Positions 1 through 8,601 of a stretch of DNA of 64,000 nucleotides are shown in pieces (position 1 is the first letter of the stretch; the number at the start of each line of letters is the position of its first letter). The stretch comes from Trinickia acidisoli (GTDB lineage Bacteria > Pseudomonadota > Gammaproteobacteria > Burkholderiales > Burkholderiaceae). Below the pieces are notes generated by a model. It was not told the origin of the DNA and made no database searches. It saw nothing but the letters and a program-made list of their open reading frames with translations. Both the position numbers and the translations under genes were made by a program. The stretch lies in the NCBI RefSeq assembly GCF_017315725.1, contig NZ_JAFLRG010000002.1, forward strand, positions 868,001-932,000, given 5' to 3'.

Positions 1-1006
1 CATCGAACGGTATCCCATCGACGCGTTGTCCGCGGTAACCCACGCAGCGCACCAGAAGATCGCACGGGACTGTGCTTACCGTGTCCTCTGAAAGCGCGAT
101 CTGACCAAACGGCGGCCCGGACAGACGGTTGCTCGTCAACTCCAGTCCGGTGACTCGGTCGGTACCTTGGACTGCTTTCGGCGATCTCAGAAAATCGAAT
201 TCGATGATTCGGTCATCAGCGCCATGCGGATGTTCGCGGTGTCCCAATGTGCTCAATATCTCCACGAGAGTTCGTTGCATCGCAGAACGGCTATCCGCGA
301 GTTCGACCAGGCTGACGTCATTGAGTTCGAGATAACGAGGGTCGATCGCGACATGCCAGCCCTCGAGAGAGACGAGTTCACGAAGCTCCGCTGCGGTCAC
401 CTTCAGTTGGGCTGGGCCGCGACGGCCGACGATCCGAATGCTTGAAATGCTGCTGGTCCGAAGCTGACTCAATGCGTAGCCGGAGATGTCGCTTGCGGCA
501 AGGCGGTCAGGCGCGGAGGCCAGAATCCGAGCTACGTCGCAAGCTACATTTCCTTGTCCGATGATGACGACGGACCGGACTGTTGCAAGATCGATCGGCA
601 AGCTCGCGTAGTCTGGGTGACCGTTGTACCAGCCGACGAAATCCGCCGCATCCACGATGCCGGGCAACCACTCGTTCTTTATCCCAAGCGGCGTTCCACC
701 ACTCGCGCCAGTCGCGATCAGAAGGGCGCTGTATAGCGTCGTTAATGTCTCGACGCCGATGTCGTGGCCTACCCGGACATTGCCGAAGAATCGGAATCGT
801 TCGGAGCCTGCTACCGTATCGAATACCCGAGTAACAGCCTTGATTTTCTGATGATCGGGCGCCACGCCGAAGCGCACGAGACCGAACGGGACGGGCAAGC
901 GCTCATACATATCTACTTTTAAATTGCTATCACTGCGAAGCAGGTTCTGGGCGGCGAAGAACGCGGAAGGCCCACTACCCACGATGGCGACGGACTGGTT
1001 GCGCAT
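1..1006 (-). CDS. FprA-type ferredoxin:NADP+ reductase (partial)
   Basis: Read on the minus strand from ATG at 1006; the frame stays open to base 1, so about 335 N-terminal residues are present and the C-terminus lies outside the window. The N-terminus has a Rossmann FAD motif (GSGPSA, near residue 10), then the adrenodoxin-reductase signature YERLPVPFGLVRFGVAPDH near residues 34-52, and a second dinucleotide motif IGQGNVACDVA (NADP side) near residues 150-160. These are hallmarks of the adrenodoxin reductase/FprA family, which passes electrons from NADPH to ferredoxins. A good ribosome site (GGAGGCT) lies just before the ATG. The gene starts 9 bp after the ferredoxin stop, so the two are almost certainly co-translated partners. 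Identity of family is firm; direction of electron flow and partner are inferred. Confidence 0.9.
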   Translation of the reverse strand, partial: MRNQSVAIVGSGPSAFFAAQNLLRSDSNLKVDMYERLPVPFGLVRFGVAPDHQKIKAVTRVFDTVAGSERFRFFGNVRVGHDIGVETLTTLYSALLIATGASGGTPLGIKNEWLPGIVDAADFVGWYNGHPDYASLPIDLATVRSVVIIGQGNVACDVARILASAPDRLAASDISGYALSQLRTSSISSIRIVGRRGPAQLKVTAAELRELVSLEGWHVAIDPRYLELNDVSLVELADSRSAMQRTLVEILSTLGHREHPHGADDRIIEFDFLRSPKAVQGTDRVTGLELTSNRLSGPPFGQIALSEDTVSTVPCDLLVRCVGYRGQRVDGIPFD

Positions 1007-1015
1007 GGGAGCCTC

Positions 1016-1321
1016 CTAGAAACCCAGTTCCGCTCTGCGTTGTTCAGCACCCGGCAGCGGTGCATGCTGTATCGCGATGGGTGGCTTCAGCAGCGATTCC
1101 CTGGCGTTGATTTCGACCCATTCGCGTTTGTCCTCGGGAAGATCGAACTCGTCGAAAATCGCATTGACCGGGCACTTCGGCACGCACGCCGAACAATCTA
1201 TACAGACTGCCGGGTCGATGTAGAGCATGCTTTCACCAAGGCGGAAGGCTGCAACCGGGCATACAGTTACGCACTCGGTAAACCTGCACCCTTGGCAATT
1301 GTCGGTAACAACGATGGTCAT
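1016..1321 (-). CDS. fdxA: Seven-iron ferredoxin (FdxA type)
   Basis: A 101-residue ferredoxin of the [3Fe-4S][4Fe-4S] type. Cysteines fall at 9, 12, 17, 21, 40, 43, 46 and 50, which copies the Azotobacter FdI pattern: C9, C17 and C50 for the 3Fe cluster, C21, C40, C43 and C46 for the 4Fe cluster, C12 being the extra non-ligand Cys. The tail of about 45 residues after the clusters is also typical. Its start codon overlaps the stop of the upstream molybdoenzyme by 4 bp (ATGA), and the FprA reductase follows 9 bp later. This arrangement suggests it is the dedicated electron carrier between that reductase and the molybdoenzyme, although no partner has been shown. Confidence 0.93.
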   Translation of the reverse strand: MTIVVTDNCQGCRFTECVTVCPVAAFRLGESMLYIDPAVCIDCSACVPKCPVNAIFDEFDLPEDKREWVEINARESLLKPPIAIQHAPLPGAEQRRAELGF

Positions 1322-3450
1322 GGCATCTCCTCTGTCGAATTCTCAACTGCCGCTTGCCTTACCTCGACCAACGTATCGTGGAAGGCGGCACCGCCACCCC
1401 AGTCTGAAAGTTGGTCATTGGTGAGCATATTGGCCACGCCCTTGTTTCGCTCGCCTTCCGCGGGCCAGGCAAAAGGCATCGAGACAAGTCCGGCGCGAAC
1501 TTTATCGCTTATCCTTGCCGTCACCGAGATGCATCCTCGGTCATTGAATACTTCAACGACATCTCCGTCGGAAATTCCTCGATGCTCGGCATCCTGCCGA
1601 CAGATATCTATCGAACAAGGTTCTTCGGATCGCCGATGTCGCGCCATGTTCGAGTAACAGGTGTTCAGAAAGTGTGATGATTTCTTCGTGATCAGGATCA
1701 AGGGGTAACGTGCGAAAAGCTGCGCATTTCCCCCGGGACTTTCTTCGAGCGGCTTGAACTCGGGGAGTGGGTCAAAGCCCGCGGCTTCCAACGACTCCGA
1801 ATAAAATTCGAGCTTGCCCGACGGCGTGGTGAATCCGCCGTCTTTAAACGGCAACCAACCGTCAGGTACATCAACTCGACGCCATCCGTTTTCGGACAAC
1901 GATTCGAAGTTGACGTTGTGCATCCACGGGTGCTCGACATCCAATACATCTCTAACCAATGTTTCGTCGTCGTCGAAGAGTGCCGCTTCGGTGAGTCCCA
2001 TCGCCTTGGATAGCCGCCGAAAGAATTCCGTATTCGAAACCGATTCGCCTAGTGGTTCGATGGCGGGGCGATTCAGTGCAATGTTCAGGAATCCCCACGA
2101 TGGGACGATATCGAGCTTTTCTATCTGCGTCGAAGCTGGAAACACGTAATCGGCGTATTTCGCCGTATCGGTCACGAATTGATCGAGGACGACGGTCAGC
2201 AAATCTTCGCGCTCCAGCCCGCGGCGAACGCTGGCCGCATTCGGAACGATGACTGCCGGATTGCAGTTGTACACAAGCAGCGCGTCGACTTTTGGATCGA
2301 GAGTCGTGTCATTCAGAATCTCGCCCAGTCTCGCCATGTTGAAAACCCGTGACGAGGCGCGCGCCAGATCGGGCCTTGTCAACTTGTCGAAGTTGAGCAT
2401 TTCGCCCAGCACCGCGAAGGTGGAGCGGACCAAGCCTCCTCCTCGCACTTTCCACGCGCCGATCAGCGCGGGCAGACAGGCTATCGTTCGAAACATCATC
2501 GCGCCGTTTTCGTGGTGCTCCAGCCCGATCATCAGGCGGATTGCGGCTGGCGCGGTGCTGGCATAAGCGATGGCGAATCTTTCGATCTCGTCTTCCGAAA
2601 GCCCTGTGATCCGAGATACCTTTTCGGGAGAATATTCCTGCAACCTTTCCCGCAGCTTTTCGAATCCCTTGGTATGAGCTTGGATGTAATCCGAGTCGTG
2701 CAATTTTTCGCGCACGATTACGTGCATCATGCCGAGCGCTAAAGCACCATCCGAGCCAGGAAACGGTCGGATATGCCAGTCGGCGGCGGCGGCAGTCTTG
2801 GTCACCAATGGATCGATTACTACGATCTTGGCGCCCGCACTCTGCGCCTGCCGAATGGTGGGCCACAAATGAAGGTTGTTTGTCATCGTGTTGGTACCCC
2901 ACAGCACGATGAACCGACTGTGCGCGAGATCCAACGGGTCGATGCCTTTCGCGTTGCCTTGTGTAGCGGCTAATCCCGCGCTCGCGGTGTCGCCGCACAA
3001 CGAACGTTCAAGTTGGCTTGTCCCGACAAACGACGCGAAGCGTCTGTCGAGCGAGCAGTATTCGAGCAGGCCCTGTGAACCGGCAAAGCTAAAGGGCAAA
3101 ATGGCTTGCGGTCCAACCGTCTCGATCATCTTGTTAAGACGCGCGGCGACATCGGACAACGCCTCATCCCAGGAGACACGTGTGAATTCTCCCGCGCCCT
3201 TGGGGCCCGTCCTCTTTAGCGGGTACAGAACTCGATCGGGATTGTAAACACGCTCGAGGAAATGACTGACTTTTGCACACAGCCCGCCTCGTGTGATCGG
3301 ATGGTCGGGGGCGCCACGCAGCGCCGTCGCCTTTTCATCGCGTACGGTAACGTCCCACGCACATGAATCCGGGCAATCGTGTGAACAGACGCCTCTCACA
3401 GAGCGCTCGATGACCTCTGCTGAGGTTGAATTCGTGATAGGTTGCTGCAT
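1318..3450 (-). CDS. Molybdopterin-dependent oxidoreductase (COG0243 family)
   Basis: A 710-residue member of the bis-molybdopterin guanine dinucleotide family (formate dehydrogenase/thiosulfate reductase relatives). The N-terminus carries the 4Fe-4S ligands C22, C26, C30 and C58 in the pattern CxxxCPDSC...LC. A Cys at 152 (SLCGDTAS) is a possible Mo ligand; there is no UGA/Sec codon. The C-terminal third has the molybdopterin dinucleotide-binding beta-barrel (SMPFAWPAEGERNKGVANML). No Tat signal is visible, so the enzyme should be cytoplasmic. It overlaps fdxA by 4 bp and follows the aldehyde dehydrogenase by 77 bp. Substrate is not recognisable; the neighbours suggest it accepts or donates electrons through ferredoxin. 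Confidence 0.9.
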   Translation of the reverse strand: MQQPITNSTSAEVIERSVRGVCSHDCPDSCAWDVTVRDEKATALRGAPDHPITRGGLCAKVSHFLERVYNPDRVLYPLKRTGPKGAGEFTRVSWDEALSDVAARLNKMIETVGPQAILPFSFAGSQGLLEYCSLDRRFASFVGTSQLERSLCGDTASAGLAATQGNAKGIDPLDLAHSRFIVLWGTNTMTNNLHLWPTIRQAQSAGAKIVVIDPLVTKTAAAADWHIRPFPGSDGALALGMMHVIVREKLHDSDYIQAHTKGFEKLRERLQEYSPEKVSRITGLSEDEIERFAIAYASTAPAAIRLMIGLEHHENGAMMFRTIACLPALIGAWKVRGGGLVRSTFAVLGEMLNFDKLTRPDLARASSRVFNMARLGEILNDTTLDPKVDALLVYNCNPAVIVPNAASVRRGLEREDLLTVVLDQFVTDTAKYADYVFPASTQIEKLDIVPSWGFLNIALNRPAIEPLGESVSNTEFFRRLSKAMGLTEAALFDDDETLVRDVLDVEHPWMHNVNFESLSENGWRRVDVPDGWLPFKDGGFTTPSGKLEFYSESLEAAGFDPLPEFKPLEESPGGNAQLFARYPLILITKKSSHFLNTCYSNMARHRRSEEPCSIDICRQDAEHRGISDGDVVEVFNDRGCISVTARISDKVRAGLVSMPFAWPAEGERNKGVANMLTNDQLSDWGGGAAFHDTLVEVRQAAVENSTEEMP

Positions 3451-3527
3451 GGTTTTGCCGCCTCTGAATCCGCAGACATGATGGCCGCACTTGAAAAATG
3501 AAACGTGCTTCCGGTGGATCTCTCGCT

Positions 3528-4952
3528 CTAATCGGTGCCCGTGTTAAAACAAACGACCTTTGTTTCAGACATCTCTCTGACAGAGGCTTCGACGCCTTCT
3601 CTTCCTATTCCGGATCGGTTTCTTCCACCAAACGGCGCGGTATCGACGCGGAAATCGGTGGAACCATTGATCACAACGGTGCCGCACTTCAAATCAGTCG
3701 AAGCGCGCAGTGCATAATCAAGATTCTTCGTGAAAATTCCAGCCTGGAGGCCATAGTGGGAATCGTTCGCGAGGTGGATTGCATGGTCGAAATCATCGGC
3801 GCGCTGGATGACGGTCACAGGCCCGTATACTTCTTCACGACAAAGCGAGTCGTCTGACCGAGTGTTTTCGATCACAGTGGGTCGATAAAAACTCCCCGCA
3901 TGCTCGCCGCCGGTCAGTACCCGAGCACCTCGCTCAGTCGCTGCGTAAACCATCTGATTGACCCGCTCGATGGCTGCCCGATTGATCAGCGGGCCCATGT
4001 CCGTTGTTTCGTCGAGCTTGCTACCCGTTACGATATGACGCGATCCGTCGACGAACCGCTCGCGAACCTCTTCGTAGATGGGCGTTTCGACGATGAGGCG
4101 CTGGACGTGAAGGCAGTTTTGGCCGGCAGCCCAGTAGGCGCCGGACAAACAATCAGGAATGGCAAGGGACAGATCTGCGTCGCGAAGGAGGATCGTTGCA
4201 GCATTACTCCCGAGTTCCATTGCAAGTTTCTTTACGCCGGCAGCTTTCGCGATGCTCGTCCCCGTCGCGTACCCTCCAGTGAAAGTGATCATATTGATGC
4301 GCTCGTCGGAAACCATCGCCGAACCTACTGTGCGGCCTGGTCCCGTTAAGACCTGGAGTTGACCGGCCGGAAGCCCCGCTTCCTCAAAGCATTGCGCCAG
4401 CATCAAACTGGTGAGCGGTGTGGCCGAGTGGGGCTTGAGAAGAACGGCGTTTCCGCTGGCGATTGCCGGGCCGACTTTATGAGCGACAAGATTCAGAGGA
4501 TCGTTAAAAGGCGTTATGGCAAGGACGACGCCTATCGGTTCGCGCATCACGTAACCGGTTCGACCGCTACCGTGAGGCTGGCGATCGAACGTTATGCTGT
4601 CATGACCGACGGCCCCTGCATGATCCGCGCAGAACGATAAAGTCTGGATGGCGCGTGTGACCTCACGCCTCGCCTCCTTGATCGTTTTTATTCCCTCGCT
4701 AGCGATCGATGTCGCAAAACTATCGAATCGCTCCTCCAGCAATATGGACACGCTTCGCAGAACGTCAGCCCGGCGATAGGTGGGAACGCGGCGCGCGGCC
4801 GGTGCCCCAACGTTATGGGCGAAATCGATGGCGCGTTCGACGTCGGAATCACTGGCGAACGGTACGACATCCAAAATGTCGAGATTCTCTGGATTCCGCA
4901 CTTCAAAAACGCCGTGTCCCTCGCTCCACTCGCCAGCTACGTACATTTTCAT
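3528..4952 (-). CDS. NAD(P)-dependent aldehyde dehydrogenase
   Basis: A 474-residue full-length aldehyde dehydrogenase. The Asn of the oxyanion hole (TPFN, N150), cofactor Lys173 (LLKP), general base Glu246 (MELGSN) and catalytic Cys280 (GQNCLHVQR) are all in place. The TPFNDPLNLVAHK stretch is typical of the branch holding lactaldehyde, phosphonoacetaldehyde and sulfoacetaldehyde dehydrogenases, so a small polar aldehyde is a reasonable guess. It sits between the NTF2-fold fusion gene (64 bp upstream) and the molybdoenzyme, in an operon opposite a MocR regulator. MocR-controlled operons often handle amines or amino-acid derivatives, which would make the substrate an amine-derived aldehyde; that part is inference. 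Confidence 0.93.
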   Translation of the reverse strand: MKMYVAGEWSEGHGVFEVRNPENLDILDVVPFASDSDVERAIDFAHNVGAPAARRVPTYRRADVLRSVSILLEERFDSFATSIASEGIKTIKEARREVTRAIQTLSFCADHAGAVGHDSITFDRQPHGSGRTGYVMREPIGVVLAITPFNDPLNLVAHKVGPAIASGNAVLLKPHSATPLTSLMLAQCFEEAGLPAGQLQVLTGPGRTVGSAMVSDERINMITFTGGYATGTSIAKAAGVKKLAMELGSNAATILLRDADLSLAIPDCLSGAYWAAGQNCLHVQRLIVETPIYEEVRERFVDGSRHIVTGSKLDETTDMGPLINRAAIERVNQMVYAATERGARVLTGGEHAGSFYRPTVIENTRSDDSLCREEVYGPVTVIQRADDFDHAIHLANDSHYGLQAGIFTKNLDYALRASTDLKCGTVVINGSTDFRVDTAPFGGRNRSGIGREGVEASVREMSETKVVCFNTGTD

Positions 4953-5016
4953 ATGATGTTTCTCTTTGACAGATCCAAACTCAATTCACCCGATCGATCT
5001 ACTCAGTGCGCCGAAC

Positions 5017-5898
5017 TCAATACGCCCCAGGCGCTAGATGCGCGGTAAGGTACGTTTCCTTGTCGGGATATTCCTGCGATATCGCGTTCACCCACGCGTT
5101 ACGCTCTGCGTTTATCACCACTTCCTCCCATACGCAGCTAGCGAAAGGCTGCGTGACGGGCTTGAAAGAACTGCCGGGCAATCCATCGTTTGAAGAAAGT
5201 AGCTGGCAGCGGATATCCGTGTTGGCCCACCAGTTCAACAGTAGCCAGGTAGCGTCCTTTCCTGCGTGAATGACGACGAACCCAACCTTCTCGGAGCCTC
5301 CTGCTTCATCGATCTCAGGCGTGCGATTCCGTACATGTTCGAAAGCTGCCTCCAGGACACCGCCTTCTAGCCCGTTGGGGCTCACGCTGATGCCGTAGAC
5401 CTTCAGGTCGATCGCGTCGAGATTCCAGATTCCATGGAAAGTGAAATGCCGCGGCCGATAGCATCCCAGGCTGTGAGTAGCGGACGCACCTTGCGCATCC
5501 CGCTGGGCGTGAATCAAAGGTGGCGCCTTGATCTTTCTGAAGGCGTTTTTCGAAAAAAGCTTGCCGTCCCGGAAACGCAGTAAGTCACATCCGATGGATA
5601 CTTCCTCGCTGCCATCGGCTTGCCTGAAGCGGTAAGTCCAAGTCTGGAACCCGACATCGCCGACGATCGCGATATCGTCGATGCGGACTTCAGAACCTGC
5701 GTCGTAGGCGAACATTGCGCTCAACCCGTCGCGGAGCTCCGTCGATGTCTTCCAGGTCGAGCCGGGCTCGGGGCCAACGGAAGACGAGTAAACGAAGTCC
5801 GGATGAACGGTTTCGAGCACGGTATCCGGATCATGCGTTGCCCACGCGGAAAGGAAGCGATCCAGCGCTGCCCGGTTCTGGTCGGAAGTGTCGGTCAT
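5017..5898 (-). CDS. NTF2/SnoaL-like protein with unrecognised C-terminal domain
   Basis: A 293-residue protein. Residues 1-125 look like a SnoaL/NTF2-fold domain: DRFLSAWATHDPDTVLETVHPDFVY, a central DGLSAMFAY helix, and beta strands ending in LLRFRDGKLFSKNAFRK. Residues 145-293 are a second domain that I do not recognise; it has paired Trp in LLNWWANTDIRC and a conserved-looking IHAGKDATW stretch. NTF2-fold domains may be enzymes (isomerases, dehydratases) or just binding modules. It is the first gene of the operon that continues with the aldehyde dehydrogenase and the Mo-Fd-FprA set, and it faces the MocR gene 92 bp away. Function cannot be named from sequence. Confidence 0.75.
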   Translation of the reverse strand: MTDTSDQNRAALDRFLSAWATHDPDTVLETVHPDFVYSSSVGPEPGSTWKTSTELRDGLSAMFAYDAGSEVRIDDIAIVGDVGFQTWTYRFRQADGSEEVSIGCDLLRFRDGKLFSKNAFRKIKAPPLIHAQRDAQGASATHSLGCYRPRHFTFHGIWNLDAIDLKVYGISVSPNGLEGGVLEAAFEHVRNRTPEIDEAGGSEKVGFVVIHAGKDATWLLLNWWANTDIRCQLLSSNDGLPGSSFKPVTQPFASCVWEEVVINAERNAWVNAISQEYPDKETYLTAHLAPGAY

Positions 5899-5942
5899 GT
5901 CATTCTGCCGGTGTCGTTAGGGTGTATTCATGTTAGTTCGAT

Positions 5943-5980
5943 GTGGACCTATACTTGAGACCATTCAGAAGCGGACCATA
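5943..5980 (+). promoter_or_regulatory. Candidate MocR operator: two GGACC-type direct repeats
   Basis: The 92-bp divergent spacer contains GTGGACCTAT (5943-5952) and GCGGACCATA (5971-5980), two half-sites in the same orientation 28 bp apart. Direct repeats are the usual site type for MocR proteins, and these resemble the CTGGAC-type half-sites described for TauR. TATACT at 5950-5955 may be the -10 of the MocR gene, so a bound regulator would overlap its own promoter. The assignment is from pattern only. Confidence 0.45.
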
Positions 5981-5990
5981 AGGCCATTAC

Positions 5991-7448
5991 ATGAAAACGC
6001 GGGATGCCACGTGGTTGTCTTTGTTCGAGCGGGACGAAAACTCGCATTTGTCTTTGACGGAAAGAATCTGCAGTACCGTGCGAGGCGCCGTGGGGGCCGG
6101 TTACTTGGGTTCGGGTGACAGGCTGCCTGCCAGCCGCGTGCTCGCGATTGATCTGCAGGTGTCTCGCATCACCGTGGAAGCCGCCTACGGCCGGTTGGAG
6201 GCTGAGGGCTATGTCGTTAGACGGGTGGGCGATGGGACGTTTGTCGCACTGACGATGCCCTCGACCGACGCGCGCCGCAAATCGGGAAGGCTGATACAAG
6301 CGCAACTCTCTCGGCGGGGGAGCGAATTGGTTGCGACAGGAGGCTGCGTGGATGCGAGAGTCGCTCATGCATTCACAGCGGGTTTTCCCGACTTACCGGC
6401 TTTTCCTCATGAAATCTGGCGCAGGATCGCGGCGAGGAAACTGAGATCCGATCCCATGATTGCGATGGGTTATGGCGATCCTCAGGGTTTGCCGGAACTG
6501 AGATCTGCGATTTCAAGCTATCTGTTTCAGTACCGCAACGTTCAATGCAGTCCGGAGCAGATCGTTGTCACGACGAGTTCTCAGCAGGCCCTGACGTTGA
6601 TCTTTACGCTTTTGATCGACCCGGGAGACCCTGTTTGGGTCGAGGATCCTTGTTATACGGGCGCATACACCGCGCTCGTCAGTGCGGGGGCAGCCGTGGT
6701 TGGCATTCCGGTCGATGAGAAAGGGATATGCGTGCCGCCTGCCTCGGAACGTCCCGCACCGAAGATTGCTTATCTAACCCCGGGCCATCAATATCCGACC
6801 GGCGCTATCTTGTCGATGGAAAGACGGATGCAGATCGTGACCGATGCATTTCTCCAGAACACATGGATCGTGGAGGATGACTACGACAGTGAGTTTCGCT
6901 ACGACGCACAGGCATTGCCGTCGCTACAGGGGCTCGACAAGCGGGGACGCGTCATCTACGTCGGTACTTTCTCGAAGTCGATGTTTCCGTCGCTGCGTAT
7001 AGGCTACATGGTTCTCCCGCCAGGCCTGGTTGCCTCTTTCGTCACGGCAAGAACGACGCAAGATGGGCACCCGCCGTACCTTTCTCAGGCAATCGCGGCG
7101 GAGTTCATTGCGGAGGGACACTTCACGGCGCATATACGGCAAATGCGCCGGCTCTACACGAGTCGATGCGACTGTCTTCTCGAGTCGTTGGCCGAACATG
7201 TTCCGCGAGTATGGAGAACTTCGCCGGAACGAGCCGGCTTGCAAGTTACCGTCTGCGCGGACGTGCCGTCGGACTTGAACGTGGCACGCGATGCGAAAAA
7301 AGCAGGACTCGAGCTTGCCTGCCTTTCGCCCTTATATATCGGTGATTCTGCTCGGCAGGGCTGGATGCTTGGATTTTCCGCACTCGATAATGCTTCGATC
7401 AGGGCCGGCGCCAAAAAGCTGGGACGTCTGCTCGATGGTCGAGCCTGA
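5991..7448 (+). CDS. MocR-family transcriptional regulator (GntR HTH + aminotransferase fold)
   Basis: A 485-residue MocR/PdxR-type regulator. Residues 20-85 form a GntR winged helix (SGDRLPASRVLAIDLQVSR, VVRRVGDGTFVA). The rest is a fold-type I aminotransferase domain with the PLP Lys at about 329 in the SKSMFPSLRIGY motif, plus conserved DDYDSEFRYD. Such proteins sense an amino acid or amine through the bound PLP, usually activating a neighbouring operon and repressing themselves. It is divergent from the NTF2-ALDH-Mo-Fd-FprA operon and is the obvious regulator of it. All key elements look intact. Confidence 0.93.
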   Translation: MKTRDATWLSLFERDENSHLSLTERICSTVRGAVGAGYLGSGDRLPASRVLAIDLQVSRITVEAAYGRLEAEGYVVRRVGDGTFVALTMPSTDARRKSGRLIQAQLSRRGSELVATGGCVDARVAHAFTAGFPDLPAFPHEIWRRIAARKLRSDPMIAMGYGDPQGLPELRSAISSYLFQYRNVQCSPEQIVVTTSSQQALTLIFTLLIDPGDPVWVEDPCYTGAYTALVSAGAAVVGIPVDEKGICVPPASERPAPKIAYLTPGHQYPTGAILSMERRMQIVTDAFLQNTWIVEDDYDSEFRYDAQALPSLQGLDKRGRVIYVGTFSKSMFPSLRIGYMVLPPGLVASFVTARTTQDGHPPYLSQAIAAEFIAEGHFTAHIRQMRRLYTSRCDCLLESLAEHVPRVWRTSPERAGLQVTVCADVPSDLNVARDAKKAGLELACLSPLYIGDSARQGWMLGFSALDNASIRAGAKKLGRLLDGRA

Positions 7449-7496
7449 ACAATCCTTGAAGCGTTATGTGGCAAGGCATATCGGCGCATCCCCTCG

Positions 7497-8387
7497 TTAC
7501 TTCTCCAACTCGACGAACAGCCAATCCTGAAAGCTGCGCAACTTCGGCAAATCGGCGCGCGATTTGAGTAAGTTCAACGTATAGCCTTGCACCTTCAATC
7601 CTTCCAAGCCGAGCGGCGCCACGAGTCGCCCCGATTCGAGCTCTCGTTGCGCGAGCAACAAACTCTCGAGACACACCCCTAAGCCGTCGACGGCAGCGCT
7701 GATCGACATGAATGAGCGATCGAAGCGCGGGCCGCGCGTGATATCGAGCGGGATCTTGCGATGCAGCCGCATCCAATCGCGCCAACCGACCAAACAGCCT
7801 TCGCTGTGAATGAGTGCGTGCTCGCGCAAATCGGCGACACGCGCGATCGGATGCGGGCCCTGCGCAAGCGCGGGAGCGCACAAGGGCACGACGGTTTCCG
7901 GCGGCAGTTCGAGCACCATCGTACCGGGCGGCTGCAGCTTGCGCGCGCCATATCGGATATCGACGTCGACGCTCTCGGAGACGAGGTCCACCGCGCCCGT
8001 GGAGGCGTTGAGCCGCACGTCGATGTCCGGGTGCAATGAACTGAAGCGAGCCAGGCGCGGCATCAGCCATTGCGTGGCGAAGCTCGGCGTGCAGTGGATC
8101 GTGAGGATGTCGCTTTTCTCCACGCGGCCGATCTCGCGCGTCGCATGTTCGATCCGCGTGAATGCCGCCGTGATTTCTTCTGCATATTGCCGGCCCGAGT
8201 CGGTCAGGATTGCCGCGCGGTGCACGCGATGGAACAGTTTGATGTTCAACTGCTCCTCGAGAAGCTTGATCTGATGACTGACCGCCGACGGCGTCACGAA
8301 GAGTTCTTCGGCCGCAAGCGCAAACGACGAGAGGCGCGCCGCGGCCTCGAATGCCTGGATCGACTTGAGCGTGATGCGATTGTGCAT
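7497..8387 (-). CDS. LysR-family regulator, GcvA-like
   Basis: A LysR-type regulator with an N-terminal winged helix (FEAAARLSSFALAAEELFVTP, SAVSHQIKLLEEQL) and an effector domain beginning near LTIHCTPSFATQWLMPRL, the wording typical of the GcvA/AmpR subgroup. I place the start at the ATG at 8387, which gives 296 residues and the usual short lead before the helix; an in-frame ATG at 8426 would add 13 residues, and neither has a strong ribosome site. It is divergent from the transketolase/TRAP operon starting at 8602 and is its probable regulator, responding to an unknown effector. It converges on the MocR gene. Confidence 0.9.
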   Translation of the reverse strand: MHNRITLKSIQAFEAAARLSSFALAAEELFVTPSAVSHQIKLLEEQLNIKLFHRVHRAAILTDSGRQYAEEITAAFTRIEHATREIGRVEKSDILTIHCTPSFATQWLMPRLARFSSLHPDIDVRLNASTGAVDLVSESVDVDIRYGARKLQPPGTMVLELPPETVVPLCAPALAQGPHPIARVADLREHALIHSEGCLVGWRDWMRLHRKIPLDITRGPRFDRSFMSISAAVDGLGVCLESLLLAQRELESGRLVAPLGLEGLKVQGYTLNLLKSRADLPKLRSFQDWLFVELEK

Positions 8388-8601
8388 TGCAGCGTCAACA
8401 TGAATTGAATTCAACGATAGGGGCATCGTAATTCGTTTGAGCGCAGCAATTCAAGCCGTTACGCTTTCTTCACTGGCGATGACTGCGGCGAAAGGGCTCG
8501 CAAGACCACCAGTGCAAAGCGAGCACAGGCACGTTGCCGCTCGCATTCGGCAATCGAAAGCGCCCGCGCATGAGATGCGCGGACCGCCAAAGGAGGACAT
8601 A

